From Scleromitrula shiraiana (lineage: Eukaryota > Ascomycota > Leotiomycetes > Helotiales > Sclerotiniaceae): 64,000 nucleotides of DNA. Position numbers and translations under genes: made by a program. Of the stretch, positions 1 through 11,803 are shown piece after piece. The stretch lies in contig JABELC010000005.1 of NCBI GenBank assembly GCA_028455995.1, forward strand, positions 1,426,001 to 1,490,000, in the 5' to 3' direction. Every line of letters begins with the position of its first letter. Within the stretch, counting starts at the first letter, position 1. The notes below the pieces were generated by a model. It ran no database searches and was not told where the DNA came from. It worked only from the letters and a program-made list of their open reading frames with translations.

Positions 1-1203
1 GCTTCCTTCCGTTGGTGCCGTCATCAATGGAACAACAATCTGAGGCGTGTGATTTGTTTGCGGATGATCCCTCTCCATGGTTGAACGCAACTTTTTGCCT
101 CTGTTTGTCTGAGCAGAAGTAGTGGGTTTATCTTTTAGGTTTATCATAGACCCAATTATCTTCTCTTGAGTAGGGGAGATGGTAAACTTAACGCGTTTGA
201 TGGGATCTTGCGAATATCCTACGTCGGTAGCAGACGCTATAATAACGCTTGTATCAGATTGATTTGGTCCAGAGATTTTAGTCTGGTTTGTATCTGTCGA
301 AGTCACTACTGATGCATTACCGCTCGCGAGTGATTGTTGACTAAATTCGAGATCTTTTGTGGTGTCCATATCGGTAAAAGTTGTTGCCAGTGAATTGTCA
401 CCGACACCGAGTCGATCTACCTCAGGATCTTGCGAAATTCTCACATCAGCAGAGGTCTCCGCACTGCTAAATTTATCGACTTCAAACTCGTCCCAGCATA
501 GTGATATAAGTTCCATAGACATGATAGATTTCCAATTTTCAGAGCCATCGAGAACATCTTGGGAGATTTGGGGGTCTAGCTCTCCTTCTGAAGTTGAAGA
601 AGCTGCTGGACTAATTTCTGGATGTGATGATCCTGGGAACGATTCACTTAATAATAAATCTTCAGCTGCAATCAGCTTCAGTTCAGAGCTTTGGATAGGT
701 TTCCGAGAATTTTCTTCGAACTCGCGGGCTGTGACCATGTAACTGCTTGGTAAATCATCCATGTCGACGGGTTCAGTTTCAACCTGTGTTGACGTAACAC
801 TTGAAGAAATCATTGCTGCAGGAACTGTATTTGCAGAAGTTATAGGTGCAGAAATCAAAGTTGAAGGAGGTACAGGAGGGATGGTTGGATGAAGAACTTG
901 AAGGGGTGCGGATGTTGTAGCAGTACGACTAATTGAAGGTGACATTTTATCTAAATTTGTAGTGGGGCTCGAGGAAAATAATGCTGGAGGTACGCATGCT
1001 GACGCAAGAGCATCTGCAGAGAATTCTGGACTAGTGTCGTCGTCGAGATCGATGAGCGATGTTCCAAATCTGGATATTAACCAATCTTGTGTCTCCTTGA
1101 TATTGGAAACAAGATCTTCCAACTCAGGTCCATTTGTAAGAGGACTTCCTACTCCTAGTTGAGGAAATCGACGATTGATAAAATTTCGAGCAGCATGATT
1201 CAT
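1..1203 (-). CDS. 5' part of an unrecognised Ser/Thr-rich protein gene, truncated by the left edge
   Basis: A reading frame opens at an ATG at 1203 and runs without a stop to base 1, about 401 codons, so the gene continues beyond the window. The N-terminus begins MNHAARNFINRRFPQLG and is followed by a segment with DWLISRFG and an acidic LIDLDDD. The rest is low-complexity and rich in Ser, Thr, Pro, Asp and Glu, with few hydrophobic stretches; near the edge is a basic patch, DPIKRVKFTISPTQEK. No domain is recognised. The long uninterrupted frame and protein-like composition support coding. The true start could lie further upstream: a TAG-terminated 56-bp candidate intron (1225-1280, weak GTTGGT donor) would join this frame in phase to an open stretch at 1281-1667. 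A nuclear or regulatory role would be a guess. Confidence 0.6.
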   Translation of the reverse strand, partial: MNHAARNFINRRFPQLGVGSPLTNGPELEDLVSNIKETQDWLISRFGTSLIDLDDDTSPEFSADALASACVPPALFSSSPTTNLDKMSPSISRTATTSAPLQVLHPTIPPVPPSTLISAPITSANTVPAAMISSSVTSTQVETEPVDMDDLPSSYMVTAREFEENSRKPIQSSELKLIAAEDLLLSESFPGSSHPEISPAASSTSEGELDPQISQDVLDGSENWKSIMSMELISLCWDEFEVDKFSSAETSADVRISQDPEVDRLGVGDNSLATTFTDMDTTKDLEFSQQSLASGNASVVTSTDTNQTKISGPNQSDTSVIIASATDVGYSQDPIKRVKFTISPTQEKIIGSMINLKDKPTTSAQTNRGKKLRSTMERDHPQTNHTPQIVVPLMTAPTEGS

Positions 1204-1280
1204 AACAGCATAGTTGGTGTGAGGCTATTTACATTGATTAGCATGTAGTTACACATCAGTGATATTGAATTGCAACCAAC

Positions 1281-1667
1281 ATTGATCAGTTGAGCAGGAA
1301 TTCCATCAAGGAGACGTTTTTCGAAAGATGGGACGCCTCTGAAATTTATTGGAACATCACACATCTCAAATTCCCCAGAATTGTAGCTTTCTACGGCATA
1401 TTGGTACTGATTGAGACATTGTGCATGATTATGATTCTTTCCCCCCTGACCCATCTGCCCTTTAATGACTGGTGTAACTGATGTATTTGTAGTAGCCCCC
1501 ATGTTCAGTGCGTTCATAGAGTAAATGTAGTCGTTGCGTGCTAATAGCGATATCTGAATCAATTTCGACAAGACAGTGAATAGGCTAGTGTTCTGATTAT
1601 ATATGGTACACAAGATTCGTTGTAGGATGTCACAGACGTTGAATGAATTTTGGGCGTTCGGAGACAA
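1281..1667 (-). other. Possible upstream exon or decayed coding segment of the left-edge gene
   Basis: A minus-strand open stretch ends in the sequence leading to the ATG at 1203. It has no ATG at its beginning; its first usable residues follow a TAA. It would join the 1203 frame in phase 0 if 1225-1280 were an intron with a branch-like GCTAATC and a TAG acceptor, but the donor GTTGGT is poor. A second frame just upstream (about 1670-1790, minus) also looks peptide-like (KYPGHLSYNDF, then QRYNSINPTPLL) but contains stops and lies in another frame. This may be an exon series I cannot resolve or a degraded gene. RNA reads would decide. Confidence 0.25.
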
Positions 1668-4615
1668 TAGCCGATCACTTCGTTAGAAGAGACCAATAAA
1701 GGAGTTGGATTTATACTGTTATACCGCTGATCTCTACCAAAATCATTATAAGAGAGATGACCTGGATATTTGCCCTGTTCAGACTAGTATTCTTGCAGTT
1801 GCTAGTTTTGAGTAGGACTGAGAACCGTGGCTAGATTTTCTCGAATATTCGCATGTAAATCGCTATATTTCTCCTCTCTATATTGACTCGAAGCTCCTTA
1901 AGTGTGTGTTTGCCGACGCATAACCTCTATTATAGAACGAGTATGAGTTAGGAAGGAGTGAAAATAGCTTTAGCTGAATCTAATAGATGTCGCAACGAGA
2001 GAATTTGGTGATGAAACGACGTTGTTGAACGATGATTGATCGAAAGCTTCTTGAGTTTAATTTTCCTAATATTTTTTCACCGGAATTAGAAGGATTATGA
2101 GGGGTGAAAGGGGGTGAAGAAAGGTTGATTCATGTTCACTGCGGATAGGTTTGTATTCACAAGGATTATAATAGCAATAAGAGGCACAAACTACACACCT
2201 GTAGCGTTCGTACAAATCATCCAAATGTCCTCCTCTACTAATATACCATTAGTTATAGCAAGTCGACAATTTGGAGTCAGTATTGAACTCGTGGTGGTAG
2301 AAGCTGAGGTTGGCCAATAGAGAAAAACAAGGAGTTATGAGAAGGTGTCCAGAATATTCTATTATAAAAATCTAAGATATTGCTGCTTCTGGCAGATAAA
2401 CACTTTTAATATCTCTTGCACTACATAGATTGATGACTAGGAGTAATATCATAAGCCAAGCCAATGCATTTTAGTTGGAAGATGGAAAGGATATAAGAAA
2501 ACTGCCATGAGGATGCATTCGTTATTGAAGCTCGTATTTGCAGGTCGAACTACGAGTTCACCTTTGTTTATGATCCATGAGCCCAAGTACATCGGCACGT
2601 TATCAGGTACATTTGTGTAAATAATCGATGCTATTAATAGAACCAGATATCTCCCTATTTTGAATCAGAAAAAGCATATTCAATGGAAAGTTTTATAGTG
2701 TCAATGGATTGATCAGTCTTTTATTGCCATAGAAACAGCTCGAGAAAGTGAATGAAGTTCACGAGTTTGTTATAAATTGTTTCTAAATATTTCTAGAAAT
2801 GGTATTCTTCGATATCTTTCGAGTTTTAAATTAACTATCTGCAACAATCTAGCATCTTAAAAACATAACAAGTTTTCTTATTAAACTTAAAAATGACAAT
2901 AAAAAGCTATAGTAAGTGTCCGGATATTCATCGAAATTCCTCTCCTTTATTACACGACCACGTGATAGAACATCATCTAAGTTAAAGAGTTATAGTGACA
3001 TATTATATTTACATTATATTTAAAGTACTACAGCACTGAAGAAACTATGGTGTGGTACATACACGAATTCTGAGAGCTGTGTAGATGTTGAAGATTAAGA
3101 AGAATGATGTTAGAAGACCGATTATCAACCTTGAACAATCTGTTCTGCTGAACGTTCGAACAGTGAACATACAAATCCCACAGCATCTATACAAATATTT
3201 TGTAGCTGTAGCTGAACTTTTATAGTAAAGACGTCAGATAACCAATGCGGTATCTTAAAAACAACAATATTATTAGACTCAACCTCACAGAATTGTTTAA
3301 GATGAGAATTGTAACAGCAGTGTTCACGTATTATTGCCTGATTAGCTATCTACAGTAACCAAAATTTAGAGCTTCATCATAGCAAATCACGCAAGGCTTA
3401 TAAATCTATATTTTCTTATGGAAGATCAGCTACTTTGCTATACACTATTCAAGTATATAAAAGTGAAAAGGAAAGCATGACATCTAAGTGAAAAATAATA
3501 AGATGCTCATGGCAATTATTGAAATACCATGCATGGAGCTACAACTTTAGCACGCCCAACACGAAACAGCACATCCATAATTAGAAGATAAGAATCCCAA
3601 AACCAACCAACCTAAATGTCCCACGCCCTCGAAATGGGATTTTCAAACATCCAATTTCGAGTCGAACATCAAGAGGCAATAGGCAAGGTATCATCTAATC
3701 AAGTCTCCCACCAATTTCACACATCCGGTGCTCACTATCCCGTGATATACCAGATGAGATCAGATCAAGTATGAAGAGCTTATCAAACAAGAATCGTGAA
3801 TCTCGAATTCTTATAAATCATACTTATATACATAGTGATGCCACATCTATTAGATCACAAAAACTGGCCTCGTATAATTTAATTATTTAAAGAATATCAA
3901 GCAAGAGTAAATTGATGCCAAGAACTCCCCAGCACCCAAATGTTGAGTGAGAACCACCGTTTTCACTACCACCACAAAATCACACTTTAGATTCACAAGC
4001 ATGCTTGAAATATATGTCACGAGAAAAGGGAGAAATAGACATATCGTCAACTTGATACCTGAGCCGGGGTATTGGAGCAAGGTGTCTCGAGTCCAACGAC
4101 CGTGAGCTAGTGGCTATCAGGCTTGAAGCTGCAACCTCCTAAATAAATCACTATTTGATCAAGAGGATTCTCCAAAAGATAGTTAATCTGAAACTCGTGC
4201 AAATGACGAAGTCAGGCAAGCCCACCTTGCTTGATGTACTTTGATTCTTTTCAAACTCGATGCGCAATGAGACGCACGAAGCAAACCATAACTCATCATC
4301 CACTCATCCATCGATAAAACGTCCACACTTATGAACCAATAAGTCCATCTCACCTCCAAAAGATCCACACACATCGCACGCATCGTAGAAGCAGAGGCAT
4401 GTACTTATGTCCAAGTATGCAAGAGGCATGTAAACATTTATATATTTTCTTTACTCCTCCCATTGCCGCGAGATAGACGACAAGAAACTCCGAAATGAAC
4501 TATGTACATTTTGTACAGCAAAGAAAATCATCATCTTCAACCAACCAGATGCTGCAGAAACCCTATTCCCTTCCCTTCCCTTCCCTTCCTTCCCTTCCCA
4601 TCTTCACTTCTCCGT
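1668..4615. other. Gene-free stretch, 2.9 kb
   Basis: AT-rich DNA with only short scattered frames in both directions, none with splice-compatible continuation or recognisable motifs. The right end lies just beyond the stop codon of the complex I gene and contains a (CCCTT)n tract at about 4561-4600, probably in that gene's 3' UTR. I see nothing else to annotate. Confidence 0.6.
4561..4600. repeat. (CCCTT)n microsatellite
   Basis: Imperfect tandem CCCTT units, 16 bp beyond the stop codon of the complex I gene. In the sense of that gene it would be an (AAGGG)n purine tract at the start of the 3' UTR. Confidence 0.8.
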
Positions 4616-5658
4616 TTACTTTCTGTACCACATACGTGTGATTTTTGTCTGTAGTGAAGTTGCCAATTAGAAAATGTATCTCAAAAAAAAAAAAACACTA
4701 AAGGAATAAAAAAACCGAAAAAACTTACATGTCTCATCTTCTTCTGCAACTGAAAGATACCATACATCAACGCCTCACTAGTTGGCGGACAACCCGGCAC
4801 GTAGATATCCACCGGAACAATCCTATCACACCCCCTCGTAACACTATAGCTATAATGATAATACCCGCCACCATTAGCACAACTGCCCATACTAACCACC
4901 CATCTCGGATCGGGCATCTGATCGTAAACCTGTCTGAGAGCAGGCGCCATCTTGTTGGTGAGTGTACCCGCCACAATCATGACATCGGATTGACGAGGCG
5001 AGGCTCGGAAAATTATACCAAGGCGATCTTGATCGTAACGTGGGGTGGAGAGATGCATCATCTCAACGGCGCAGCAGGCAAGTCCGAAGGTCATGGGCCA
5101 GAGGGAACCTTGACGAGCCCAGTTGGCGATTTGATCGAGTGTTGTTCTAGAATTTGGCAATGAAATTAGTCTTGCTCCTTCTTTCTTCATTCCTTTCTAA
5201 CAGCTCTCTTGCATTTCCCTCCTTCCCCTCGGAATATCCCAATTTATTCATGCTGTATATCCTATTCGACGGGACTATAATGGACTGAACCAAGAGAAAC
5301 ATACAAAGCATATTGCATAACGCCCTTTTTTCCCTCCTGACTGGGTAGCGGAACCTCGCGTCTCACCTTGCCCGTAACACTCATTGGAGGTGGCGTACCC
5401 GAATTGCCTCTAGCATTCAAAGGTTCGACAGCAGCCGCTGGTTTCGAAGACGAAGATGAAATCGCAGCGATTGATCGATAAGGTATTAAAGAAGCTGATG
5501 GCTTGGCTATTATGGATTTCCACACGTTAGCTTCGTTCGTCCATCCCAATTCATTGCCACGAATAATTTCAAAAGCGAGCTTGGATGCTTGAAAGAAAAG
5601 ATAAAATTCACTTACCTCGCAGAGCCAGCGCAGCCGCTGATCTGGTAGAAGATAACAT
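4616..5658 (-). CDS. NDUFS7: NADH:ubiquinone oxidoreductase (complex I) PSST / 20-kDa iron-sulfur subunit
   Basis: Carries cluster N2, the last iron-sulfur centre before ubiquinone, in the matrix arm of mitochondrial complex I. Exons: 5616-5658, 5305-5506, 4729-5146, 4616-4648. The join gives 231 residues, normal for the family. The first 70 or so residues are Ser/Ala/Arg-rich (MLSSTRSAAALALRAK), a typical presequence. The core shows GVMQYAL, TTLDQIANWARQGSLWP, the tandem cysteines in FGLACCAVEMMH, GSCANGG and VPGCPPTSEAL: the four N2 ligands. Introns are 109, 158 and 80 bp, with donors GTAAGT, GTATGT and GTAAGT. The last exon encodes only TKITRMWYRK and a stop, and matches the conserved family C-terminus, so the intron is real despite its homopolymer runs. 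Splice phases all agree. Confidence 0.95.
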
Positions 5659-5806
5659 CTTGCCAATTGAGATATGACAAAATATAAGAAAAGCGTGTTA
5701 TGGAAAAGTAGAGGGGAGATCTTGGCTTTGGTGTCGCGGGGGTTTGCGAACTCTTGAGGTCGTCGATGTCACTACTGGTATTCTCGGTTGATTAATTCGA
5801 AAATCA

Positions 5807-5813
5807 TGATTGG
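5807..5813 (-). promoter_or_regulatory. CCAAT box (CCAATCA) upstream of the PSST gene
   Basis: A CCAATCA motif reads on the coding strand about 150 bp upstream of the PSST start codon. CCAAT boxes bound by the HAP complex are a known feature of fungal respiratory genes. The motif is short, so function is inferred from position only. Confidence 0.35.
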
Positions 5814-6168
5814 TCGAGATCATGTGACTCCGCCACCTCTCCGCAGGAGCGGAATCTTGGCTACCTGAAGGGATTTGATGGTAGTACTATATACATAGTA
5901 AGGAAATGTAATATTCATAACGTATTTAATATTCTATACATTGGCCCATAGTTATATTTTGTCTATCCAATCATACCATTACAATGCCATCCATTGTCCT
6001 CCCATTACTCTAGAAATAGTACAGATAGCAGATGTATGTAGGTAGTAAAACAACAACGCAATAAGGTATGTACTATGAAGTGAAGTCTAATATAAAAAGC
6101 AAAGACTTTTGTGTCCTGTTGCCTCCCACCCATAAAATGCCTTTCATCAAGAGAAAAAATGTTAATGC
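5814..6168. other. Gene-free stretch between the PSST and cytidylyltransferase genes
   Basis: AT-rich promoter and 3' flank. Both neighbours are on the minus strand. No further motif is supported. Confidence 0.5.
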
Positions 6169-7740
6169 CTATTGGCCAGATTTCCTAGAATTCTCCGCAA
6201 TATCAGCTTCAAGCTGTGCATCGACCTCATCCTCGGGTTTCTCGTTCTCCTTTCCTGCTCTACCTCGAGTCGAGTGTCTCTCATCACTATCTTCTTCACT
6301 ACTATCACTTCCTTGTAAACTGTCACGGTTGGTCTGACGACTTCTGGTCATCTGCCAGGTAAAGTTAGCTAGAACACAAATTGTAAAGGAAGAATTGGAC
6401 GTACCCACGATCTTACACCACCAATGAGACCCAAGCTATATCCGGTAGCAAAATCACTACCTGGACCTGGACTATCGCCTCTAGGAATCTCCAAACGGCG
6501 ACTCAAATGTGATAAAGCAGATGGACTTGTAAGAGATCCTCTATCTGTTCCATCAATACTCGGCATACGCGCAGGACTGCCGGGTCGACTAGATTGCCAG
6601 AATTGTCGCAATTCTTTACCTAATTCTTGACCAGTGGTACTCCAATTCGTTCGGATAGCTTCTCTCATCTCGGCAACATGACGTTTGAGATCAAGCTCAT
6701 TCTTTTTGAGCCACGATACATTAAGCTCCTGTCTTGAAGTACCTCGCTTGAATTGACGCGCAATATATTTTTCGTAGTCACGAACAATCCTAAGAAATTA
6801 GTGAGCAGAAGTCAAACGCATAAAAATTTGAGAACCTACTTTGTGATGATACCAGTTGTACTAACACCTTCTGTTCTCTGTGTGACTAAGAACTTGCCAG
6901 CCTCCTTGATTGGTTTGTAAATATCATCACCCTCATCTGCACCGTATGGCAAATCGTCATGCGCAACATAATCAATCTTGTGCTCTGCCAGGAATTCTGG
7001 GGTGACAATCCACGGGCAATCTTCAACAACCTCATCGACCCATTTGCAATGTCGAACAGTTTCAGCACGCTCCTGTCCCGATAGAACTGTAAGCCCCTTT
7101 CTCTTATGTGTTTCTTTATCGCCAGTTACTCCAACCATCAAGTAAACATCCGGGAATGCTTTCTTCGCTTGTTCGAGTTGGCGCATATGCCTGTCATTAT
7201 TTAGCTCTCGTCCAGCTCATAAAAACCTTGAAATACATACCCAAGATGAAATAAGTCGAATACACCATCCGCATAAACTCGTACAGGTCGTCCAGCAGGT
7301 GGAGGATTAGTTTTGTACCCGACAGGATCAGTTAATTTTCCAATTGGTGGTGGTGCCATCGATTGCGATTTATCTTCGATACTCTCTTCCTTGGCATTGC
7401 CTTTCTTTCCTTTCTTGCCAACTCTATCCGCAATGTCTGAGCTTCCCTCTGTGGTATCTGATGGCTCACCAGGATCTTGTGTATTTTCCGGTCCATTCAC
7501 TGCAATTTTGTCGTGAGTGGATGATCGAAGACGTTTTGCGGGCGGATTGGAAGTATCGACTGAAATGGTCTTTTTATGAGAGCTTCGAGTTTCTGGAGCT
7601 GTAGTACCTTCTTCAGCAGAAGCATCTCTTGATGAGGTTTGTGCTAGGTCCATAGTTGATGAATTCTTAATGGATGATGGTCCAGTAGTAGCTGTACGCT
7701 TCCTCTTTCCCACACTTCCAGATGACGACGGAGATGACAT
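6169..7740 (-). CDS. PCT1: Choline-phosphate cytidylyltransferase
   Basis: Makes CDP-choline from CTP and phosphocholine, the rate-setting step of the Kennedy pathway to phosphatidylcholine; the enzyme shuttles between nucleus and membranes. Exons: 7241-7740, 6840-7190, 6405-6789, 6169-6351; 472 residues. The first 150 residues are Ser/Thr- and Lys-rich with basic clusters (GKRKR, KKGKKG) that could act as nuclear localisation signals. The catalytic domain begins at RPVRVYADGVFDLFHLGH (about 151-168) with the HxGH nucleotide-binding motif, then GVTGDKETHKRKG, and ends near RTEGVSTTGIITK, the RTEGxSTT signature. A helical region (RQFKRGTSRQELNVSWLKK onward) and a Ser/Glu-rich tail follow. The tail may be phosphorylated, as in other family members. 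Introns are 50, 50 and 53 bp; the first splits the glycine codon of the HxGH motif. Confidence 0.95.
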
Positions 7741-7934
7741 TTTATTATTTTTTGAGTCGCTCTTTAATTCGAGAATGGGTCTGATTGATAGAGGGGAATT
7801 GGAAACACGATATGGACTTTTCGCGTTTTCGTATCTTAATTATTGATTTATGTTCGGAGAAGATCCCGAAATTGAATAATTTTGACCGGGGTTTACCAAA
7901 GGCGGGTTGGGTTGTATCTTCTTGATTTTTAATG

Positions 7935-7961
<27 letters not shown>
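7935..7961. repeat. (GT)n dinucleotide repeat
   Basis: Uninterrupted GT dinucleotide run, about 13 units, roughly 195 bp upstream of the cytidylyltransferase start codon. Confidence 0.9.
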
Positions 7962-7965
<4 letters not shown>

Positions 7966-8251
7966 AAGAATGGATGATATAATGAGGTTTTTAATAAATC
8001 AGATATCAAAATGCTGTAGCAAGAAAAGTCAATAAGAAGAATTGTACAGTGCTTCAAGAGAGAAAAAAAAACAATTATCAAAGCTTTATGAAAAGTTGAA
8101 GAATATTGATATCATACGATACTACTGTTAACTTCTTGTAATTGATTTGGGAGAGGGAAAGATTCAAAAGTAAGAGGAGAGGAGTTGTTTTGTTGTCCTC
8201 ACATTAATAATAATGAGAGGTAAGAACTAGTTTTACCGGTAATTTAAAGCT

Positions 8252-8419
8252 TCAGAGGGAGAGGGAGAGGGAGAGTGTGAGTGAGAGAGATGGACGGGGA
8301 CGGGGAGAGACAAAGCTGCCAGGTTTCTTTGGAGAATGAAATTCAAAATATTCCGGTGTTCCTTGCACTTTAGATATCGTCATTATTATGATTGTGGTAG
8401 CCAGCCGGGGGGGGGGGGG
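8252..8419. repeat. Purine repeat cluster and 13-G run
   Basis: GAGGGA and GAGT units at the left end, and a homopolymer of 13 G at 8407-8419 followed by AGGGGAGGG. Length at the G run is likely to vary between reads and strains. Confidence 0.8.
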
Positions 8420-9370
8420 AGGGGAGGGAAGCACGTGGGACACTATCAGATCCTATGATATTGTGATTGGTAGAAAATATTTATTAGGATAGGACAAGGC
8501 TGCGGGAAAGGCTATATAGTAATCGATGAACTACTACCAGTCCTCGAGTATGTACTATGATCATAGTACTGTATGTACTTGCACTCAATTATTCACAAAC
8601 CCCTTACTAAATACTAAATAGTTGACAAAGTACTACTATGAATAATAATAAAATTATCGTAAATCCAAAAGTTAGATCTTGTCAAACATTTGAATTTTCC
8701 TATTCAATTTAAAACGCCTGTACTTCCCTTTTATTAGTTCCTAGTTATTTTCGTCTCATGTCGAGTCTCAAAAGCCCTCCGCATTATTGACTCGGAACCT
8801 TATGATTATAAAGCAATGCCAACTGTTACATTTCATTCGGACACTTCATTCAGCATAAATAAGAAAAGTTTGGTCGCCTGCACATCATACCTACTACATA
8901 GGTATCATAAGAATTTGAAAGCTTTAGTAAGGTATCAATTGGCGGTTTTCAAGTACAATGCAACCATTAGTCTAGAGACCCTTCCTATAGAGATTCTGTA
9001 ATGTAAAGAAAAAAGGAATCGTGTCAATAAACTCGCTGCGTATGAAGATCGTAATTTCAGGAAAATGAGGTTGAATAACGAGAAGCCCGCCACCAGGAGA
9101 TGTCAAAAATGTTACCCCACATATGAAGTGTTCATGATTTCCATATCCCACTATCACTCCCTATGTCTCCCCCTGTAGCATTTGCGAGGACCCCCGGAAA
9201 AATATAAGTACGTTTGCCATTAGAACGCACACAACGCGACCTCTATATTCCAGACATAGGTGTAGAGTAAACTTTCATCCAGACGCATGTGATCTGCATC
9301 TTTGCGCCTTCTAGTCATTAGAGTTTTCAACCAAATCGCACTTGAAGCACGTTTGGAATGTATAGTCGTT

Positions 9371-11247
9371 CTACTTCTCCGATTTGCCTTCTGCTTTGAC
9401 GTTCTCATCCTTCGTACTAGCAGGCTCCTTTGACAAAACTTTGTCCGCGACAGCCTGGTATTTTGGCTCTTTCGGGTCGATCTTTTCGGGTAGAGCATCG
9501 GTTTCGGTGATAGGTTGTCCCTTGGGGACTTGGCTGGCAAGATCTTTGTCTTCCTCGCCATGGTCAAACATCTCTATATCATCAGAATCAGTGAGAACTT
9601 CTGTACCATCTCCAAGCAGGATGATTCGTCCACGTTGGTTCCCACCGAATGACTTTAGTTTTGGATCCATATCCACATCATAACCGCTATCACTGTCATC
9701 AAAATTGTGATGAACACCCGGTCCGCGGAACTCAGCTATTGTGTATATGTTAGTAGGGTTTCTAGTCAACAGAAGAGAAGCTACTTGCCATACTCGGGAG
9801 GAGCACAAGGGCCGTCTCCGCTTGAAACTCGTTTTGCGATCTCATCGTACCACTCTTCTTTAGTCTTGCCATTCAATAATCCAATAACAATCATGGTCAT
9901 GTTATCGCAGCCGACACCACCAGTTTCGGAATTCGATGCGAGGCAGTTGTCCATCATGTTCTCACAAATCTTCGAGAGTTCTTGCTTCGCAACAATCCCT
10001 CGTCGGACAAATTCGACCACAGACTGAGATGACTGGCAATCCCAAATACCTGAAAGACACTTATTAGTTTCATTTCCTTTCGGCGAATTTGGGAATACTA
10101 ACCATCACACGCCACAACCAAAAACTCGTCATCATCTGTGATATCGTGCACAGTAACATCTGGGAAGGCGGTAACTATTTGTTGCTCGGGTGAAAGCTCT
10201 GCACTCTTCTTGAATTCGAAATCACCAATGGCTCTTGACAATGCAAGATTACCGTTGACACGACCAAAGTCCACAAAACCACCTGCCGCATTGATTCTAG
10301 CCTTTTCGCCTGTAGTTAACCGAGTTAGTTATCTGTTCAGTGTGCACAATGTTCCGCGAAAAGCTACCTTCGTTCTGCGGCTTGTGGTCAAATGACAAAG
10401 GCTTTGCTCGACCCTTTACTCCCAATACACTCCTTGAATCTCCGGCATTTCCCTAAATGTTCATCAGGATTAATTTCTCAGAACAAACAATGATGAAACA
10501 TACCACATAAATCTTCTTATGTGAGATTATTCCAACCGAAGCGGTACAACCGGAAACTTCTTCCTCATATCTGGGGTCTGAGAATCAAGTTAGTAAGCCA
10601 CAACTATAAGGATTCATAGTCTTTCTAACCCATAAGAATTGCCCTATCTGTAGCAAGAAAACCATCCTTTAAAGCTTGTTCAATATCACCCTTCTGGAAT
10701 GCCTCTTGCTTTGCAACAATTTGATGTATGTTTTCTCCTGCAAATATTGCCACTCGATCTCCTCCATGTCCATCGTATACACCGAAAAATGAAAGTCTAG
10801 TATCGATAGGAGCTGGACTTAAATCTTGTCCTTTCTTGTTCTGTAGGTCGAGCACAGTCGCATGCGCGTCCTCCATACTAATCCGCCATCCTTGCATAGA
10901 AGATACACCATAAATTAACCTTTCATCACCTCCACTGGCTGAGTTCTATTAAGCAAAAAATTGTCAGTAATGGATCCTTGTTGCCATTATGGTAGGGTAT
11001 ATGATGCGGCTGTAAGCAATTATTTCGTGATGTGTTGGTAAGAGAAAAATGTGATTTTTAGGATAAGAAATATAGTGCCAATTGTAACATTATATGCGCA
11101 GTGATATTGGAGGATGGTATCGAACATTTGAAAGATGCGATATCCTGCCCTGCAATAGTGACTGTGACGGCGACGATGATAAAAGCAAGAAGTAAATAAC
11201 CCAATACACACCTTCTCCACAACTGGCTCTGAAAGAGTCTGACCCAT
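9371..11247 (-). CDS. PP2C-family serine/threonine phosphatase (Ptc2/Ptc3-like)
   Basis: A metal-dependent protein phosphatase that in yeasts damps stress-MAPK and checkpoint signalling. Seven exons: 11212-11247, 10630-10945, 10504-10577, 10368-10452, 10103-10309, 9789-10049, 9371-9735; 447 residues. All PP2C motifs are present in order: GWRISMEDAH (about 31-40), GVYDGHGG with the metal-binding Asp (about 70), SGCTASVG, GNAGDSRS, NGNLALSRAIGDF, VACDGIWD and GCDNMTMI. A fungal-type acidic tail follows (AEFRGPGVHHNF, then DDSDSGYDVDMD), ending Lys/Glu-rich. The N-terminal MGQ could be N-myristoylated, as in related phosphatases. Intron 1 is long (266 bp, GTGTGT donor); the others are 52-58 bp. 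The last intron (9736-9788) begins with GC: only a GCAAGT donor keeps the phase. Ptc2/3 orthology is inferred from architecture. Confidence 0.93.
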
Positions 11248-11607
11248 CTTGAAGATAGATCTAATACTCTTTATTTAAATCCAACAAGCAATTCAAATTC
11301 ACCTCTCAAAAAGACTTGTAAATATCTGCGGTTGTGTTTTTTCTTCCTTGTTTCTCTCAAAAGAAAAGAGATTGCAAAGAGGTAATGAAGAAGGTGCGGG
11401 GTCGTAATTCTTTTTTTGCGAAATGAAAAGATTCTACAAGGTATAGATAGATTATAAACTATCTAATTATCTTTATTAAAAAGAAGATTCGAGTTCAAAG
11501 GGAGTAATTTTGAAATTTTCAAAAATTGAAAGGTAGAAAGATTATTCTTGAAGATCGCGTGCAGGTTTGATGGAAGAGTAAGGTAACCTTAAGATTAATA
11601 AGAATTT

Positions 11608-11652
11608 GAATGGATGGATGGGATGGATGGATGGATGGATGGGATGGATGAT
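11608..11652. repeat. (ATGG)n microsatellite
   Basis: Imperfect ATGG/GGATGG units about 360 bp upstream of the phosphatase start codon. Confidence 0.85.
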
Positions 11653-11803
11653 TTCTACTGTACTGACTATAGTGACTGTACTGACTGTACTTTCCAAAGG
11701 TTCTAATAAAAAAATGATGCTTCTTTGGGATTTGATGGGAGAATGAAAGGACACTAAGATTTTGATTTCGCTTATTTACCTGTAAACAGCCTCACAGTAT
11801 TGA

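Larger units (their letters stand above)
7741..9370. other. Gene-free stretch, 1.6 kb, with microsatellites
   Basis: Upstream region of the cytidylyltransferase gene and downstream flank of the phosphatase gene. It holds a (GT)n tract (7935-7961), GAGGGA/GAGT-type purine repeats (about 8252-8290) and a 13-base G run (8407-8419). Short frames here are repeat-derived and show no motif. Confidence 0.6.

Noticed and set aside
4729..5163. Plus-strand frame of 144 codons opposite the PSST gene
   Set aside because: It is the antisense of the conserved exon; composition follows the complementary strand and no family is recognised.
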